From assembly GCA_006176705.1 (NCBI GenBank), contig QRFJ01004224.1, positions 31,015 through 95,014 of the forward strand: a DNA stretch of 64,000 nt, in the 5' to 3' direction. Every line of letters begins with the position of its first letter. Within the stretch, counting starts at the first letter, position 1. The notes beneath the pieces are model-generated. The model ran no database searches, was not told the origin of the DNA, and worked only from the letters and a program-made list of their open reading frames with translations. This document shows, one piece after another, positions 35,026 to 47,218 of the stretch. The translations under genes and the position numbers were made by a program. The stretch is from Cocos nucifera (taxonomy: Eukaryota; Streptophyta; Magnoliopsida; Arecales; Arecaceae).

Positions 35026-35601
35026 AGATCCTACGCCCAACTCAAGAAGAATCAAAAATCAATTGAAAATTCTCCATGCCCCAAGGCTATCTCCCTCCTC
35101 CTGCACGCCAAGTCCATCTTCTCCCTCTCCTCTCCATGCTCAAAGGTATTTGGGATCTTAGTTGGTGCAATCCAGACGAGAGAAAGGTGACAAAAAGCTA
35201 GAAGGCTGTGCTGCTACAATGGACAACTGCTGATCTTTGAAAGATATTTTGAAGATCCTCCAGATCAGATCTAGATATAATTTTTAGAGATGTGATAGAG
35301 AAGAAGAGGATCTCTAGATCTAGCTCGAGTGGATATCGGTAGAGGCCAGGCACTTGCGTGGCTAGATCCAGAACCTTCCGCTACTTATAGGATCATCAAT
35401 GGATAATAGGATTATCCTACATCAAGATAAATTAAATTTGATTTAATTTATTTAGATTTTATTTTTATTATTAGAATAATAAGGATCAAATCTGAAATAT
35501 CTCAGATTTGATTAGGATCAAAGAGAAAATTTTTTGAAATATATCTCTTGATCCGATCAGATCTGAACGAACTTGATCCAAAAAATCAAAATTTTTCTTC
35601 A

Positions 35602-35697
35602 GAATAAGCTAAATAACTATTATTATTAGATAATTCATATACTAATTTTAATTATCTACAACTTAGATGATTGGCTTTTTGATACATTTCCTAATAT
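35602..35697 (-). repeat. LTR-B, 5' end, minus strand (continuation of 24316-26396)
   Basis: The first about 95 bases of LTR-B in reverse complement, ending in CATTTCCTAATA, a decayed form of the LTR terminus. A2 inserted about 95 bases from this end. Confidence 0.7.
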
Positions 35698-37429
35698 ATG
35701 ATGCCATACATAGAGCTCCATGCTAGAAAAATTTCAAAAGCTAAAGTCATTTTAAGTTATTCAGCATTAAAGAAATGTGCCATCATTTTTCATCTCTTAA
35801 GAGGAAGCCAAAATGAACTTCAGCGATTATAGGTTCTTGGTACTCCTATCATCCAAACTTTGAACTCGGGAGTAGGGGACAAGTTTTGGAGGTACAATAG
35901 CTCTTGTCGAAATCCAACCAGAAGTCTAACCTTGATATAGTGCCATCTATAGTAGCGATGATCAAATCCGAATCTTCATCGAGTTGATTTCCTAGTCTAG
36001 ACAGATTCAGGAAGGTCAACCTTCAGATCTTGTGCATCGGTCAACCTTCTCAATGATAACTCTTTCAGTTCCTTCCTAATAACAGTAAACCTTGTCAAAC
36101 CACATTGTAAACTTCGATCAAATGAACTTGAATAGTGAAACAGATTGCCATCTGACTAATCCCAGTTCTCAATCCAAAATAAGTAGCAGTCTCTTCATGG
36201 ATATGAGGTCTCCTGCACCACCCGACCTTGGAAACTAGCTGAACTCTTCTACATCACTTGTAGGTAGTAGATCTTGCCAATTTCACACCAAGAACTTTAG
36301 CTATACGAACTTGAGTTAGCAAGAAAACTTCACCATCAATATAAGTCCGACCTTCAATCTGAAATAAGCAATGACCACTCCGCAAGCAATGAATCTCAAT
36401 ACTCTATCCCAGCTTCAAGTCAATCATGGATATCTGTCAAACGTCTTCAAGAGAGCTTGGCCGCAGTCCTCATAGAAGAACCTACCATCCCTTTCTAGTC
36501 TCCAGTTTGCTCTCAACCAATCTTGAAGATGGTCGAGCTTTTGAAAGCTATCAAAGATAGCTTTATCAAGGTTCAAACTCAGAACTTGATTGTAAGCCCA
36601 TCATCCACTACATAGAAGCTAATCTTTAAGCTCGGTTAGCCCGACTTTAAGTTCTCTATCCCATTATGAACATCTCATTACCAGACTCAAAAGTCTTTGA
36701 TCTTCCATCTGAGCTTCAATAAATGGAATTCAACCACCAGCAATAAGTGATAATCCACTCACCGTAACAAACTCCAAGTCCGAATGACCTTCTAACATTC
36801 TATTATAGTTAACTTGACCATCGGACTTGTTGGTCATGAAGCTAACTTGACCATCGAAGGGTCCTACTAGAGCCACCCTACTTCAGCCTAGACTTTGTTT
36901 TGCATGTCTTCCTGATGAGATTGTCTCTTCCACCTCCAGCAAACTCTGGTGGCTATCCATTTTCTGCACGAATAGGGGGTTAGGTGGTGGCTCATATTTT
37001 TCAAACCAAAGTGGATTGGTTTTGGGGTAGGGCATATCTACTTGGTCATCTAATATATAATATACCCATCTTCATCAAAATCATCCACTCCAAAATGAGC
37101 CAAATAGGGATTTAACAAATCCTAGCGAAAGAATTATAGGTATAGCTTCCTCTAATGTGTTATTCATTTATGATTCTTGGGAAGTCTTAATTAAATCAAT
37201 CATTTCATCAATTATCCTTCCTTCTTGTTAAAAAGATTGGGTGGTTCTAGGGCACTTGAAAATGGGACCATAGGTAAGTAGGATGATGGAATTGGTTCAT
37301 CTCACCATTCTGATTCTTTCTTATATGTTTTTGTCTTAGTCAAATTATCTAAGTTGGTCTTTTTAGTTATGTAGGGTTATTCTATAACCATTTAATTCCT
37401 GAGTGTCATAATCGATTATTCAAAAAAAG

Positions 37430-38030
37430 TAATAGAAATATTAAAATTTCTAGTTAGGTATTGTCCCTCAGAGTCACTCTCGAGCTGACTAGGCAATTCT
37501 CTTTCCTCCTACTGATTGAGTGTGAATGCTAACTTCTCTAGTTCTTTTAAGGATTGCATACAAGAGTGAAGGCTCTGATAGCTGATTTCTATCTTGCCTA
37601 TTATTTGCTGAAGCCTCTCTTCAAAAGTTGGGTCATTGTTGGTTGGAGAAGATTAATATTGTGGGTAGGGCATATCACAATAAGGTGTATCCATAAATGT
37701 AGGTCTTTGTGTTACCAAGGTAACCACTAGTTGTGGTTTCCATGAAAAATTTAGTTGAGCCCCCTAGCTTTGATTATAGGCATTATAATATGGGTAATTT
37801 TCTGATCTATAGGTCATTTGGATTTGATCTTGATGAATAAACTCAAAAAATTGGTATGCGGATGGCCAATCACTCACATAGTGAGCGGGGCTCGAACATG
37901 CTGTGCAAACTTGTTCTGCAGGAAGAAAAAATAGATAAAGAGAGTGTTTGATGGCTGTTAGGCAATATAATCTAAGGGACATCTCATCTAATCTACTATC
38001 GAGATCCATCTCGAATTGTTCTGATTATTT
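37430..38030 (-). pseudogene. Gypsy (Athila-like) gag remnant
   Basis: The longest open part is 38009-37764. It shows a zinc-knuckle-like run VCTACSSPAHYVSDWP, in which the last Cys of C-x2-C-x4-H-x4-C is replaced by Trp, followed by YPYYNAYNQS. Reading on past a stop gives a block resembling the NHPNFSW and later KFPSQPxxxPxGQ motifs of Athila-group Gag (here ELPSQLESDSEGQYL). Family assignment rests on these short motifs from memory and is tentative. No protease or RT is seen beside it. Confidence 0.45.
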
Positions 38031-38216
38031 AGATATGTAATCAAGAATTTTAGATAAGAGCATTCCTCTTTTAATTATTATTTATTTTATTTTATTTTAT
38101 ATTAATAAATAAGAAAAGAGATGAGGAGAGAGAATTATAAAGATAAGAGCCTAGAGGATCCTAGATCTAAGATATAGGTATGAAGAATTAGTTAACATTT
38201 GGTGTTTGTTGGTGTA

Positions 38217-38298
38217 GAAAATAATGCTGATGCCAGAGTTCACTGGAGCTGGAGAAGATGAGGCTGTCGATGAGACCTGCAAGATGAAGTCTAAACCG
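38217..38298 (-). repeat. Gypsy LTR end fragment (E)
   Basis: It starts TGTTGGTGTAGAAAATAATG and matches, with changes, the edge of the LTR of element C at 48555 (both share GGCTGGAG-like and AGATGAGG blocks). Truncated by A3. Confidence 0.5.
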
Positions 38299-41191
38299 TG
38301 TTAGAAAATGTATCCTAAAGCCAATCATCTAAGTTATAGATGATTAAAATTAGTATATGAATTATCTAATAATAATAGTTATTTGGCTTATTCATCATAA
38401 AAGGTTCTATCTTTCTTAAATAAACTTCTATCTTATGATGAAGTTCTTAGAACCATAGGTAATTGATAAGAATGATTTATCGAATGGTTTTTAAATTATT
38501 CATGACCAAATGATAAGTTATTAATAAGAATGATAACTTATCGAGTGTAGGATATTGTATATCATATGTGCTGGTTGTCCTCGTAATCAAGTAGTGTGAA
38601 GATACTGGTATAATATGTTGGTGGGATGTAGATGTATATTTATATTGAATGTGATCAATGTAGCACTCTACTATCAAAAGTAGCTAGTTAAGACTGATGG
38701 ATAGAAATGTCCCTCCGATTTAAGATCATCATAGTGACTTGCAAGCAACTCACTGTACTTTGGTACCAACCTACCTATATTTCTAATACAATAATAGAAG
38801 GTTTTTGGATATAGTCAAATACTTGCAAAGTCAGTGTGTGAGTTAAGATGGGATTGACCACCCTTGATTAACATTAGGAAGTGAATGTCTCACTAAGTTT
38901 CAATTTAGCAAAACCTAGGCCTAGGTAATCCTCGTGAGGATTTATAGGATTTGTAAAATTTTGAAATACAATATGGATGACTTGTATGAGTATTGATAGT
39001 TTACTCGAAGTCATCTTGAGCATTATTGATCAAAGGAATGAATTATATGGTAACCATAAGCCAAGGTTCTAAGAATATTGCTTTGCATACATTCGACCTA
39101 TCTAAACGTTGGGTACCATTGCTAGATGGTCATTTTGATTGGTATAAAAATTGATTTCTATACTATCAGCTTAGGATCGAACCTATGGGATCACACACAT
39201 TAGAGATTGTTATCTGATCGGATGGTTGATTGATAATTTAGAATTGTTCTAAGGTCAAACAATCAATATAATTGATGTTTGACCTAAATGCAAGTATTGC
39301 AGAAGAATCGATTAGAATTAGGATTGCTAATTAGTTCAATTTAATTGAGCAATCAGGTTGAGATCAAGTTTAATTAAATTAAATTTAATTAAAATTAATT
39401 TAAACTTAATTAGATTAAGTCTAATTGATTTATTGGATAAACCAATTGCAAGAAAGAACAAGTCCAAGTTCAGTTAGGACTTGAGTGCACCTAATTTTTA
39501 ATTTGATTAGAAATTAAACTAGATTTAAATTTATTTAAATATAATTTAATCAAACTTTTAATTAGATTAGAATTTTTTATTAATTAGGTTGACTAAAAAC
39601 TATTTTGACTTGGGTTCAAAAGGTCTTGACCTAATCAAAATAGAAGAGTCCTAGTTAGATAAGGGCACTTCCATTCTTCCCTTGCACAACTAAGAATGGT
39701 CCACGCCCACTTATTTTATTTCTAATCTTTTACATAAATTTTTCTATACATAAGAGAAGTTCTCTATACCCCAATATCTAAAGAGTTTGAATTAAATTTG
39801 ACTTGGTCAAATTTAGAAATCAATTTTGATTTGAACTCTATTTGATAGAGTCCATGATCTCTAAAACCCTTCCCTTCTTTGAGCCAATTTTTCTCCACGC
39901 CCACTCTTTTTTTTTTGTCACCAATTTTTTCTCTCTTTTATGCATGGGGTTCTGTTATCTCATGCCTAAAATTCTAGGAGGGTTGGACAACTCTTGGATG
40001 CCCCATAAGATTCCAACTTTTCCTTCTTTTACTAGGTATTTTTGACCTAGTCTTCCCCAACCTTGAGGCACCACTTTTATAGGGAGTTGGAATGATACTT
40101 TTCCTCTGGCTTTTCTACACAAAAATAGAAGAGAGAGACTTGGAGGCATGGGACATTGAGGTGCCAATCATCTTGGAGGAGGACCCTTCTTTTGGACATC
40201 AATCGTTGATGTCTTGTAAAGACAAAGGTAAGAGAAGATTGTCTTCTCTTATGATTTTCGTTCAAGTTTTCTTTCTCCCTTATTTTTGTGAGTTTTTCTA
40301 TGAGAAAAGTATGAGAGAGAAAGAGAGAGGGTGTGGAGGATGGATGCTCCAAATTGTTGGGATAGAATTTTTTTTGGACATGATCTGATCATATCCTGAT
40401 GAGAGAAGAAGAAGAGAAGAAGGTCTTCTCTTAGGATTTCTTTAAAAGCCCTTCTTCTCCATCTCTTTGTATGATTTTTTCATGAGAAAAATTAGTGAGA
40501 AAGAGATCTGAAAGCATGAAAAAATTCTAGAGGAGAAGATCTTCTCTTGTCCTGACATGGAGATGTGTTCAGAATATCAATCATTGATATCCTGAAAGAG
40601 AAGATTTATCTTCTCTTATGATTTTTCTCATATGTTTTATTTTCAAATTTTTGGGAGATCCAAAAGTTGATCTTCTTTCTTATTTCTTCTTTTGTTCTTT
40701 ATCTGTTGGAGTGTCCAAGAGATCCGAAGAATATTTTTGATTAACCATCAGGAGGGATCCGTGAGAAGCTAGCACTTTGAGCAGATCTTTGTTCGATGAA
40801 TCTTCATTATGTGTTGTAGCTTTATGTGGACTATCCTTAGAGGCTGAATGTACTATGCAGCTCCAAGCAATAAAGGACGACATCGATTTTCAGCCATGGA
40901 GTTGTAGACCCATGCAAAGGTATAAGATTTGATCTTTTATCTGATCTAGATATGATTTAGGTTTTTTTTAGAACTGTTATAGGTCTAGGTATTAATTTGA
41001 TTAATACCAACCATGCTTGATTTATTTTTAGATTTATGATTGCATCTTGACATGTCATAGGTCCTAGATGTAGGGTTTAGTGATTAGATCACATTCATAA
41101 TTAGATTAAATTGTTTAATCTATGTTTTCTATTGCTTCTAAATTCAAAAAGTTTCAAAATGTATGCATGAAATCCTGCATATTTTCCAATA
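38299..41191 (+). repeat. LTR-B, 5' LTR of A3
   Basis: 2.89 kb, starting TGTTAGAAAATGTATCC and ending ATTTTCCAATA, with inverted termini. This is the most complete LTR-B in the window. ORFs within (39842-40045, 40092-40388 and minus-strand ones) have no recognised motif and lie in low-complexity AG/CT-rich sequence, so they are left out. Confidence 0.85.
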
Positions 41192-41192
41192 G

Positions 41193-41204
41193 TGGTATCA
41201 GAGC
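41193..41204 (+). promoter_or_regulatory. Primer binding site, tRNA-Met type (A3)
   Basis: TGGTATCAGAGC, exact, one base after the LTR end. Confidence 0.93.
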
Positions 41205-43249
41205 TGGGTTCTTTTATGACATGATCATGCTTATATTAAAATAAATTTAAAAATAAAAATTAAAGATCACACATACTGATCATAAGGTTATCCTGTTGTA
41301 AGGTTAATCTCTTATAATAAAAAGGTTGTCCTAGTATGTGCTGATCTATTTTTTTGAATTATGAATAAGTTAGATATGATATAAATAATTTTATGATTTA
41401 TTTTATAATTTTAAATCTTAAATTAAATAGATATTAGATCTATTTTAGATTATTTAGATTAGATCTAAATAATATCGAATCATAAATACTGATTATAAGG
41501 TTATCCTACTATAAGGTTTATCCCTTATAGTGGAGAGGTTGTCCTAGTATATGCTTTCTAAATTATAAATAAATTAGATAAGATTTAAAATAATTTATAA
41601 TTTATTTTTAGATTTTAAATCTAAGATTAATTAATTTATGATCTAATTTATGATTTTTTAGATAAGATCTGAATAATATGTATTTCATGTTTTGATCTAG
41701 TTCCTCTTAATGCATATGTTGATATGTAATTTTTATTTCTTGAATCTAGTTTGTATATGTATGACATATATATTTTATGAAATTTAAATTATGAACTTAC
41801 TTTCTGCAAAATCCTAGATTCGAAACCCTAGGATGCGATCTAAACATTGAAACAAATCAGATCTAAAATCATAAATTGAATTTGATTGAAAGTAAATTAT
41901 TTTCAAAATTTGAAAATATTTCAAAACTTGAAATCAAAAACTAGTTATGAGGTTCTGAATCCAACCCATAAGCCTTGAACTTAATTAAAAATTAAGTGAT
42001 TGTTTAGGATCTAGGTTTGTGATTTGAAGATCCTAAGATAATTTCATAAAAAATGGGTCAAAGGATAATGGGTTAGCTTGGATCAGGTCATTAACTAGGT
42101 TACCTAGAGTTAGATTAAATATGGACTAAGTTAAAAAATTGATCAAACCTAATTAATAGTTAATTAGGATTAGGTTATTTTTTTCGTAGATCAATTCAAT
42201 AGTTGTAGTTGATCAAAGTCCATATATTTAATAAATGGATACTAATCGTGGCTCAGTGGTCGAGCCCGAGTCTTTAGGCAGACCAAATCAAAACTGATAA
42301 ATCAATTGGTATCTAAGATAAGTTTGGCATTTCCAGACCAGTGGTTTTTAATTTGCAGCCCACTTATCTAGCTATTTTTGATAGTGTCTAAGGCCAGCCT
42401 TGGCAAATCCTCCCGTCGATCTCACTTGCCTGACCAATATGGTTAATCAGCTTTTGATTAGGCTGCTTATTGATTCGTGCTAACCCATATCACATAAAAA
42501 ATCAATGAGACTAATTATATTCAGTAAGACTGATTTAGGTGCCCATGGATCAAAATTGATCCTAGTCCTTGTCAATGACTTGAGAAGTTAGTGGGAGGAC
42601 TTGACTTGGTGAAGTCAGTATGAGTAACTCGGTGACCCTGCATGTCTTCTCTATCCTTAAATCACTAATAATTTAAATCCTCTAAAATTATTTGGTCCTT
42701 AAATTGACAAAGTTATGGGGATAACTGAATCATATCCTCTAAATAAGTTGGATGATAATGGGTCCATTAACTCAATAATCATTAAAGGCCCAAAGGCTAG
42801 GTGCTTATTGACTAATGGAATTATCATTCATAATATAATAACTTGAAAGTGTCTCTCTAATGGTGGTTAGGTTGACCAACCAAAGTTGGGCTTAGTCATT
42901 CATTAGTTAGATACACCAAGTATGGTCATGTTAATCGTTGGATTTAACCGGATCCTTACAATGGAGGCTAAAGTCGACTGATTAGATTTTTGGAGCAAAA
43001 TTAAATCACTAGAAGTTGTTTGGAAAAATAATTGGTTAAAGAACCTACCCACAGATGCACATAGATTGATCAGCCAAAGTTAGGCTTGTGTGTAGTTTAT
43101 GTGGATTCTAGTACCTACTAGGGAATAAAAGTAATTCCTCGAATTGGAGGTTGTGGCTACCAATTCAAAGAAAATAGTGAAAGAACCTTTAGACTAAAAT
43201 CCAAGTCTTTAGGCTTAAAATAATTCATATACAATAGGTCTATGTTCTC
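41205..43249 (+). other. 5' leader of A3
   Basis: AT-rich, non-coding. Two copies of a phrase about GGTTGTCCTAGTATGTGCT (around 41325 and 41530) form a local repeat of about 200 bases. The conserved leader block is at 42308-42434. Confidence 0.65.
42308..42434 (+). promoter_or_regulatory. Conserved copia leader block (A3 copy)
   Basis: It opens TGGTATCTAAGATAAGTTTG and closes GATCTCACTTGCCTGACC. Both ends have one change from the other copies. Confidence 0.45.
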
Positions 43250-43458
43250 TTTTCTTATAGATAAAGGCTAAACCCTAATTGCTCCGATCATTGTTAGATA
43301 GTGATGACTTATGTGATCCAACTTCGATAATTAGTATCGAAAGTTGAATTTGGTTCGGTAGTATGAATGGATTCGTGCCAGGGCTTCTAAGTCTAGTGAA
43401 AACAAAAGGTTCAAGGCTCACCCAAATCAGGTAGAGTGCTTCTATTGTAAGAAGTAGG
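43250..43458 (+). pseudogene. Reduced gag of A3, interrupted in its zinc knuckle
   Basis: It reads LLDSDDLCDP, then a short linker in changing frames, then VECFYCKK, the first half of the CCHC knuckle. The nucleotide sequence aligns over its length with the B0 gag (1-370, minus strand): both lack the Gag capsid region. Element B interrupts it after CKK. Confidence 0.65.
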
Positions 43459-45878
43459 TGTTGAAAAATATATCCTAAAGCCAATCATCTAGGTTATAGA
43501 TGGTTGAGTTAAATATAATTTATACTTAAATTTTAATTAAATAAAATTATTATTTTGGTAATTTCATCATTTTATGCATCTTCTTATAATGAACTCTCTA
43601 TGATGAAGTGCTTAGGATTATTTAGACTCGATAAAGAAAGATTTATCATTTAGTCCTAAAACTGATCGTGATCAAATGATTCATTGTTATCTAGGACAAC
43701 AACATTAATCAAGAGTAGGTTGTTGTGTGCCATAAGTATTTGTTGTCCTCTTAACCAAGAAACATGGTGATGCAGTTATGGCAGACAGGTGAAATATGGG
43801 GTACATTTCACTGATCATGACCCAACTACGAAGCTCTCTTCTATGAAGTTTGCTTGCGAAGGATATGAATATATATGTCTCTTAGATCTGAGATCACCAT
43901 GATGACTTACAAGCAACTCACTGTACTTAGGTATTGGACTATCTGAATTTCTAATTTAGTGATGAAAGGCTACTGAGTGCAGTCAAGTACTTGGCTTGTC
44001 GGTGCGTAAGTCAAGATGAGATTGACCCCTCCAAGTGTTAGAGTAAGTGCATCGCTATATTTCAATTTAGCAAATCCTCAGTCAGGGTAGTCCATATGAT
44101 GGACATTGAATTTTAAAATACAATGTGGATGAATTTTTAGGATTGGCAATTTATCCTAGATCATCCTATGAGCATCATGATCAAGGGGATGAATTATACA
44201 GTAACCATATGCCACAGGTTTGTCGATGTTGCATTATGACTATTCAACCTATCCAGACATCGGGTATCATTAGTAAATGGTTACATTGATTAGTACAAAA
44301 AATTAGTTCCGATGCTATCGTCTTAGGATTTGAACCTATGAGGTCACACATAATAGGAGTTTCCTACCTAATCTGATGGCTAATCATGATTGGATGTCCC
44401 ATTGGATTGGAACTCAATTATTATTAGAGGATTAATTAGCAATTAGATTGCTTATTAGCTTAATTTGATTGAGCAATAAGGAATTGATCAAGTCAAATTG
44501 AATTTGGTTCAACTAAGTTTGACCTGGTCAGATCATGTGATCATCTAATTGCTATGGAAGATTCGATCCTGATATGATCAAGGATGGACCTAATTAATTT
44601 CTAATTTAATTATAAGTTTATTGATTTAGGTTAAGCCTAATTTGGTTGGGCTTAACCTAATCTAATTGAGTCCAGATAAATTGGTTTGGATGAAATCAAT
44701 TTGGACCAAGTCAAATGGTTTTTTATTTTTAAATCAAATCTCCCTGCACCATGGTACTTTGACCCATTCTTTTTCTCCATGCACATTGTGAATGTGCATA
44801 GGATTTCTCCATGCCAAAAGAGAGTTTGCGCCATCCATCTTTCTACTTTTGACCTAGTCCAAGGGTTGGACCAGTTCAAACTAAGTTAAATTTTGAATTC
44901 AATTTGGTTGGTTAGAAGTTCAAACCTCCTAACTCCCAGCACCTTATCCACTCCCTACGCTATTCTCCTTTTGTCACACATTTTTGTGTGATTTCCCAGA
45001 GGGAGGTGCATAGAAGGAGAGTCCTTCTGCATGCTTCTCACCTATGTGGGCATAGAAATGGGATAAGAAGCATTTGAATTCAAGTTAAGAGGTTGAAACC
45101 TCCTAACCTCCAATCCTTATCCTACCATCTCAGGTCACCCATTTTAAAATAGGATTTTTTTGTGGGCATGCAATTAGGTGTGTGAGAAATCTGAGAGGGG
45201 TATGTGTGAGGAAGAGAGAGTTTTCATGAGGTATTTTTGTGAGACAGAAATTAGAGAGGGGCGATCTCTTTTGGCATGAGGTTTTTCGAAGAGAGAAGAG
45301 GGTCAAGATCCTTTTGGTGAGTACAGAATCTTAGAGTTGGGACTCTAGGTTTTGGATGGAGTGATTGAGCACTATGAGTACCAGATATCCACTGATTTTT
45401 CATCACCACCTCATCAACCTCCACAAATCATTCTCTGGATTTTTGGAGCATCTGGAGATCTAGAAGTGGACCGTCGATTAGATTGATGGAGATTGGCTAT
45501 CGAAGGCTCCGATGAGGAACTAGCACTCTGAAGGGACTGTTCAGGACCAAGGGCTCTGTGTGGACTCACCATAGAGACCAGACATGTATGCGGCTACAAC
45601 ACGATGGGAGAGTGTCTTTCTGTGGATTTAGGTTGCAGAGTTCATCTACCTATACACAAGTACTATATTCTGAACATAGATCGGTCAGCAAATATGATTT
45701 GCTGATCGAATGCATTTTACTTTTTTAATTCATATTAACATGTCAAAGATCTTGAGTAGGGTTTTATGATTAGATCATAGCATGCATAGAATTAATGTAG
45801 ATTAATTTTGCTTCCGCTAGTATATATTTTAGAAAAGTTTCAAATAGTATGCTCATAATCCTGCTAGATTTTCTACCA
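43459..45878 (+). repeat. LTR-B type 5' LTR of element B
   Basis: 2.42 kb, starting TGTTGAAAAATATATCC and ending TTTTCTACCA. It is related to 38299-41191 but clearly diverged and shorter. No coding content. Confidence 0.82.
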
Positions 45879-45879
45879 A

Positions 45880-45891
45880 TGGTATCAGAGC
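45880..45891 (+). promoter_or_regulatory. Primer binding site, tRNA-Met type (B)
   Basis: TGGTATCAGAGC, exact, one base after the LTR. Confidence 0.93.
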
Positions 45892-46199
45892 AAGGGTTGC
45901 TCGACATGCTTAATTATATAAATTAGAAAGATTTAATGTGTAACTCAATGATCACATGGACTATAGGTTGTCCTGCTGTAAGGTTTATCCCTTATAGTGG
46001 AGAGATTATCCTCGTACATTGCGATCTATAACTTTGATCATAAAAATTTTAGATGTGATCTAACAAATTTTTATGATATGTTTTGAATTGGTTTTAATCT
46101 AAATTTTATCATGAATTTGTGTTTAGATTAGATCTAAATATTTCATGATTTTTGTGTAATATACATAGGTTTAGATTAAACCTAAACAGAATCTTATGA

Positions 46200-46590
46200 A
46201 GGTTCTGTTCGCTGGTCGAGCCGGCTATCTCAGGAATCAAGCCAACTCAACCAGCGTGCCAGCCTAAAATGGCTCTATGGCCTTCTGTTTGGGCTAGCTT
46301 GGTTAGGAACCGAGTTGACTCGACTTTTGTTTGGGCTGGCTCAGATGGTATTTGAGCCAGCTCAACTAAACGATGGCCTTCGAGACTTCTATTCGAGCCA
46401 CCTGTCTCAAGTGATGGGCTGACTCGATGTCTACTTGGGTCGGCTCGGATAAGATCTTTGCCAGCTTGATGGAATGAAAGCTTATGGGTTTTTGCTCGAG
46501 CTGACTATCTTAGGCGATGGACTGACTCGACGTCTACTCGGGCTGGCTCGGATGGGATCTAAGCCAGCTCGACTGAGAAGCTGGCTGAAG
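46200..46590 (+). repeat. Degenerate GC-rich repeats in the leader of B
   Basis: Variants of GGGCTGGCTCGGATGGGATC and of GAGCCAGCTCGACT recur three to four times at about 90-140 bases. The composition stands out from the AT-rich leader. Because GGCTGGCTC and GAGCCAGC alternate, the RNA could form hairpins. Confidence 0.6.
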
Positions 46591-47102
46591 CTATTCAATG
46601 GCTATTTTTAAATGTTCTAACCTATAACTAGTGCTTGTTTGTGAAATAAGTCAACCCAATTTTGAAATGAGTCAACCTATTTGGTGAAATAGTGCTATGT
46701 TGTAAAGAATCTTTCAAAACTAAAAATTATTTTTGAAATGCTGAATCCCAATCAATCAGTACAAAACTTAATTAAAAGATTTAAGTGCTGTCTAGTTAGG
46801 TCTAGAATTATGAATTAAAGACCTAAGACAATTGCATAATACTATGGGTTAAAGGGTTAGATGAATTAGGTCCATTAATTGGGTTAGACCTAAGGTTAGT
46901 TAAAGAATGAATTAATCTAGAGTAGTTAATCAAATCTAGCCAAGTTTTGACTTAGATTAGATCAAGGATACTCTAGACTCAACTTCAATAGTTGTAGTTG
47001 AATGAGTCCATGTTTTTAACAAGACAAGGATGGACTTAATTCATGGCTAAGCGATATAACATGAAATTACTAGGTTGATTTGATTAAACCTAGTTAACTA
47101 GT

Positions 47103-47218
47103 TGGTGTCTAAGGTAAATTTGATAGTTTAGACAAGTGATTTTTAATTGGAAGCTACTCGCACTGGATCTTTGACGAGTTAATAGCATATCCCTTCTACT
47201 GATCTCACTTACCTGGCT
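47103..47218 (+). promoter_or_regulatory. Conserved copia leader block (B copy)
   Basis: It opens TGGTGTCTAAGGTAAATTTG and closes GATCTCACTTACCTGGC. Confidence 0.5.

Larger units (their letters stand above)
26397..35601 (+). mobile_element. Ty1/copia element A2, plus strand, internally deleted
   Basis: Same family as A1. LTRs 26397-28679 and 33323-35601, flanked by a perfect 5-bp target duplication (gaata at 26392-26396 and 35602-35606). The internal region is 4.64 kb, about 1.2 kb shorter than in A1, because most of integrase and the start of RT are deleted near 32078. The LTRs differ from each other at many more sites than those of A1, so A2 is older. Confidence 0.95.
33323..35601 (+). repeat. 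3' LTR of A2
   Basis: It starts TGTTAGATATATGTACCC. It holds a W-box array (34648-34710), a G-box (34714-34719) and a TATA box (35018-35025). Followed by target duplicate gaata. Confidence 0.93.
35698..38298 (-). mobile_element. Degraded Ty3/gypsy fragment E, minus strand
   Basis: It holds a decayed gag (37430-38030) whose translation resembles Athila-type gypsy Gag, a short leader and the first 82 bases of an LTR (38217-38298) related to the LTR of element C. It is cut on the right by copia A3 at 38299. The part 35698-37430 has no frame I can name: translation of the minus strand gives only stop-rich stretches. Probably more of the same element or an older insert. Confidence 0.5.
38299..43458 (+). 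mobile_element. Copia element A3 (B-type LTR), plus strand, 5' part
   Basis: LTR 38299-41191, primer site 41193-41204, leader, then a reduced gag that stops inside the zinc knuckle at 43458, where element B begins. The left flank reads aaccg. Its pol and 3' LTR would lie to the right of element B, outside the window. Confidence 0.82.

Noticed and set aside
39842..40388. Several 67-98 codon ORFs on both strands in the A3 LTR
   Set aside because: They overlap each other on opposite strands in AG/CT-rich LTR sequence and are not kept in the LTR-B copies at 3196, 24316 or 43459.
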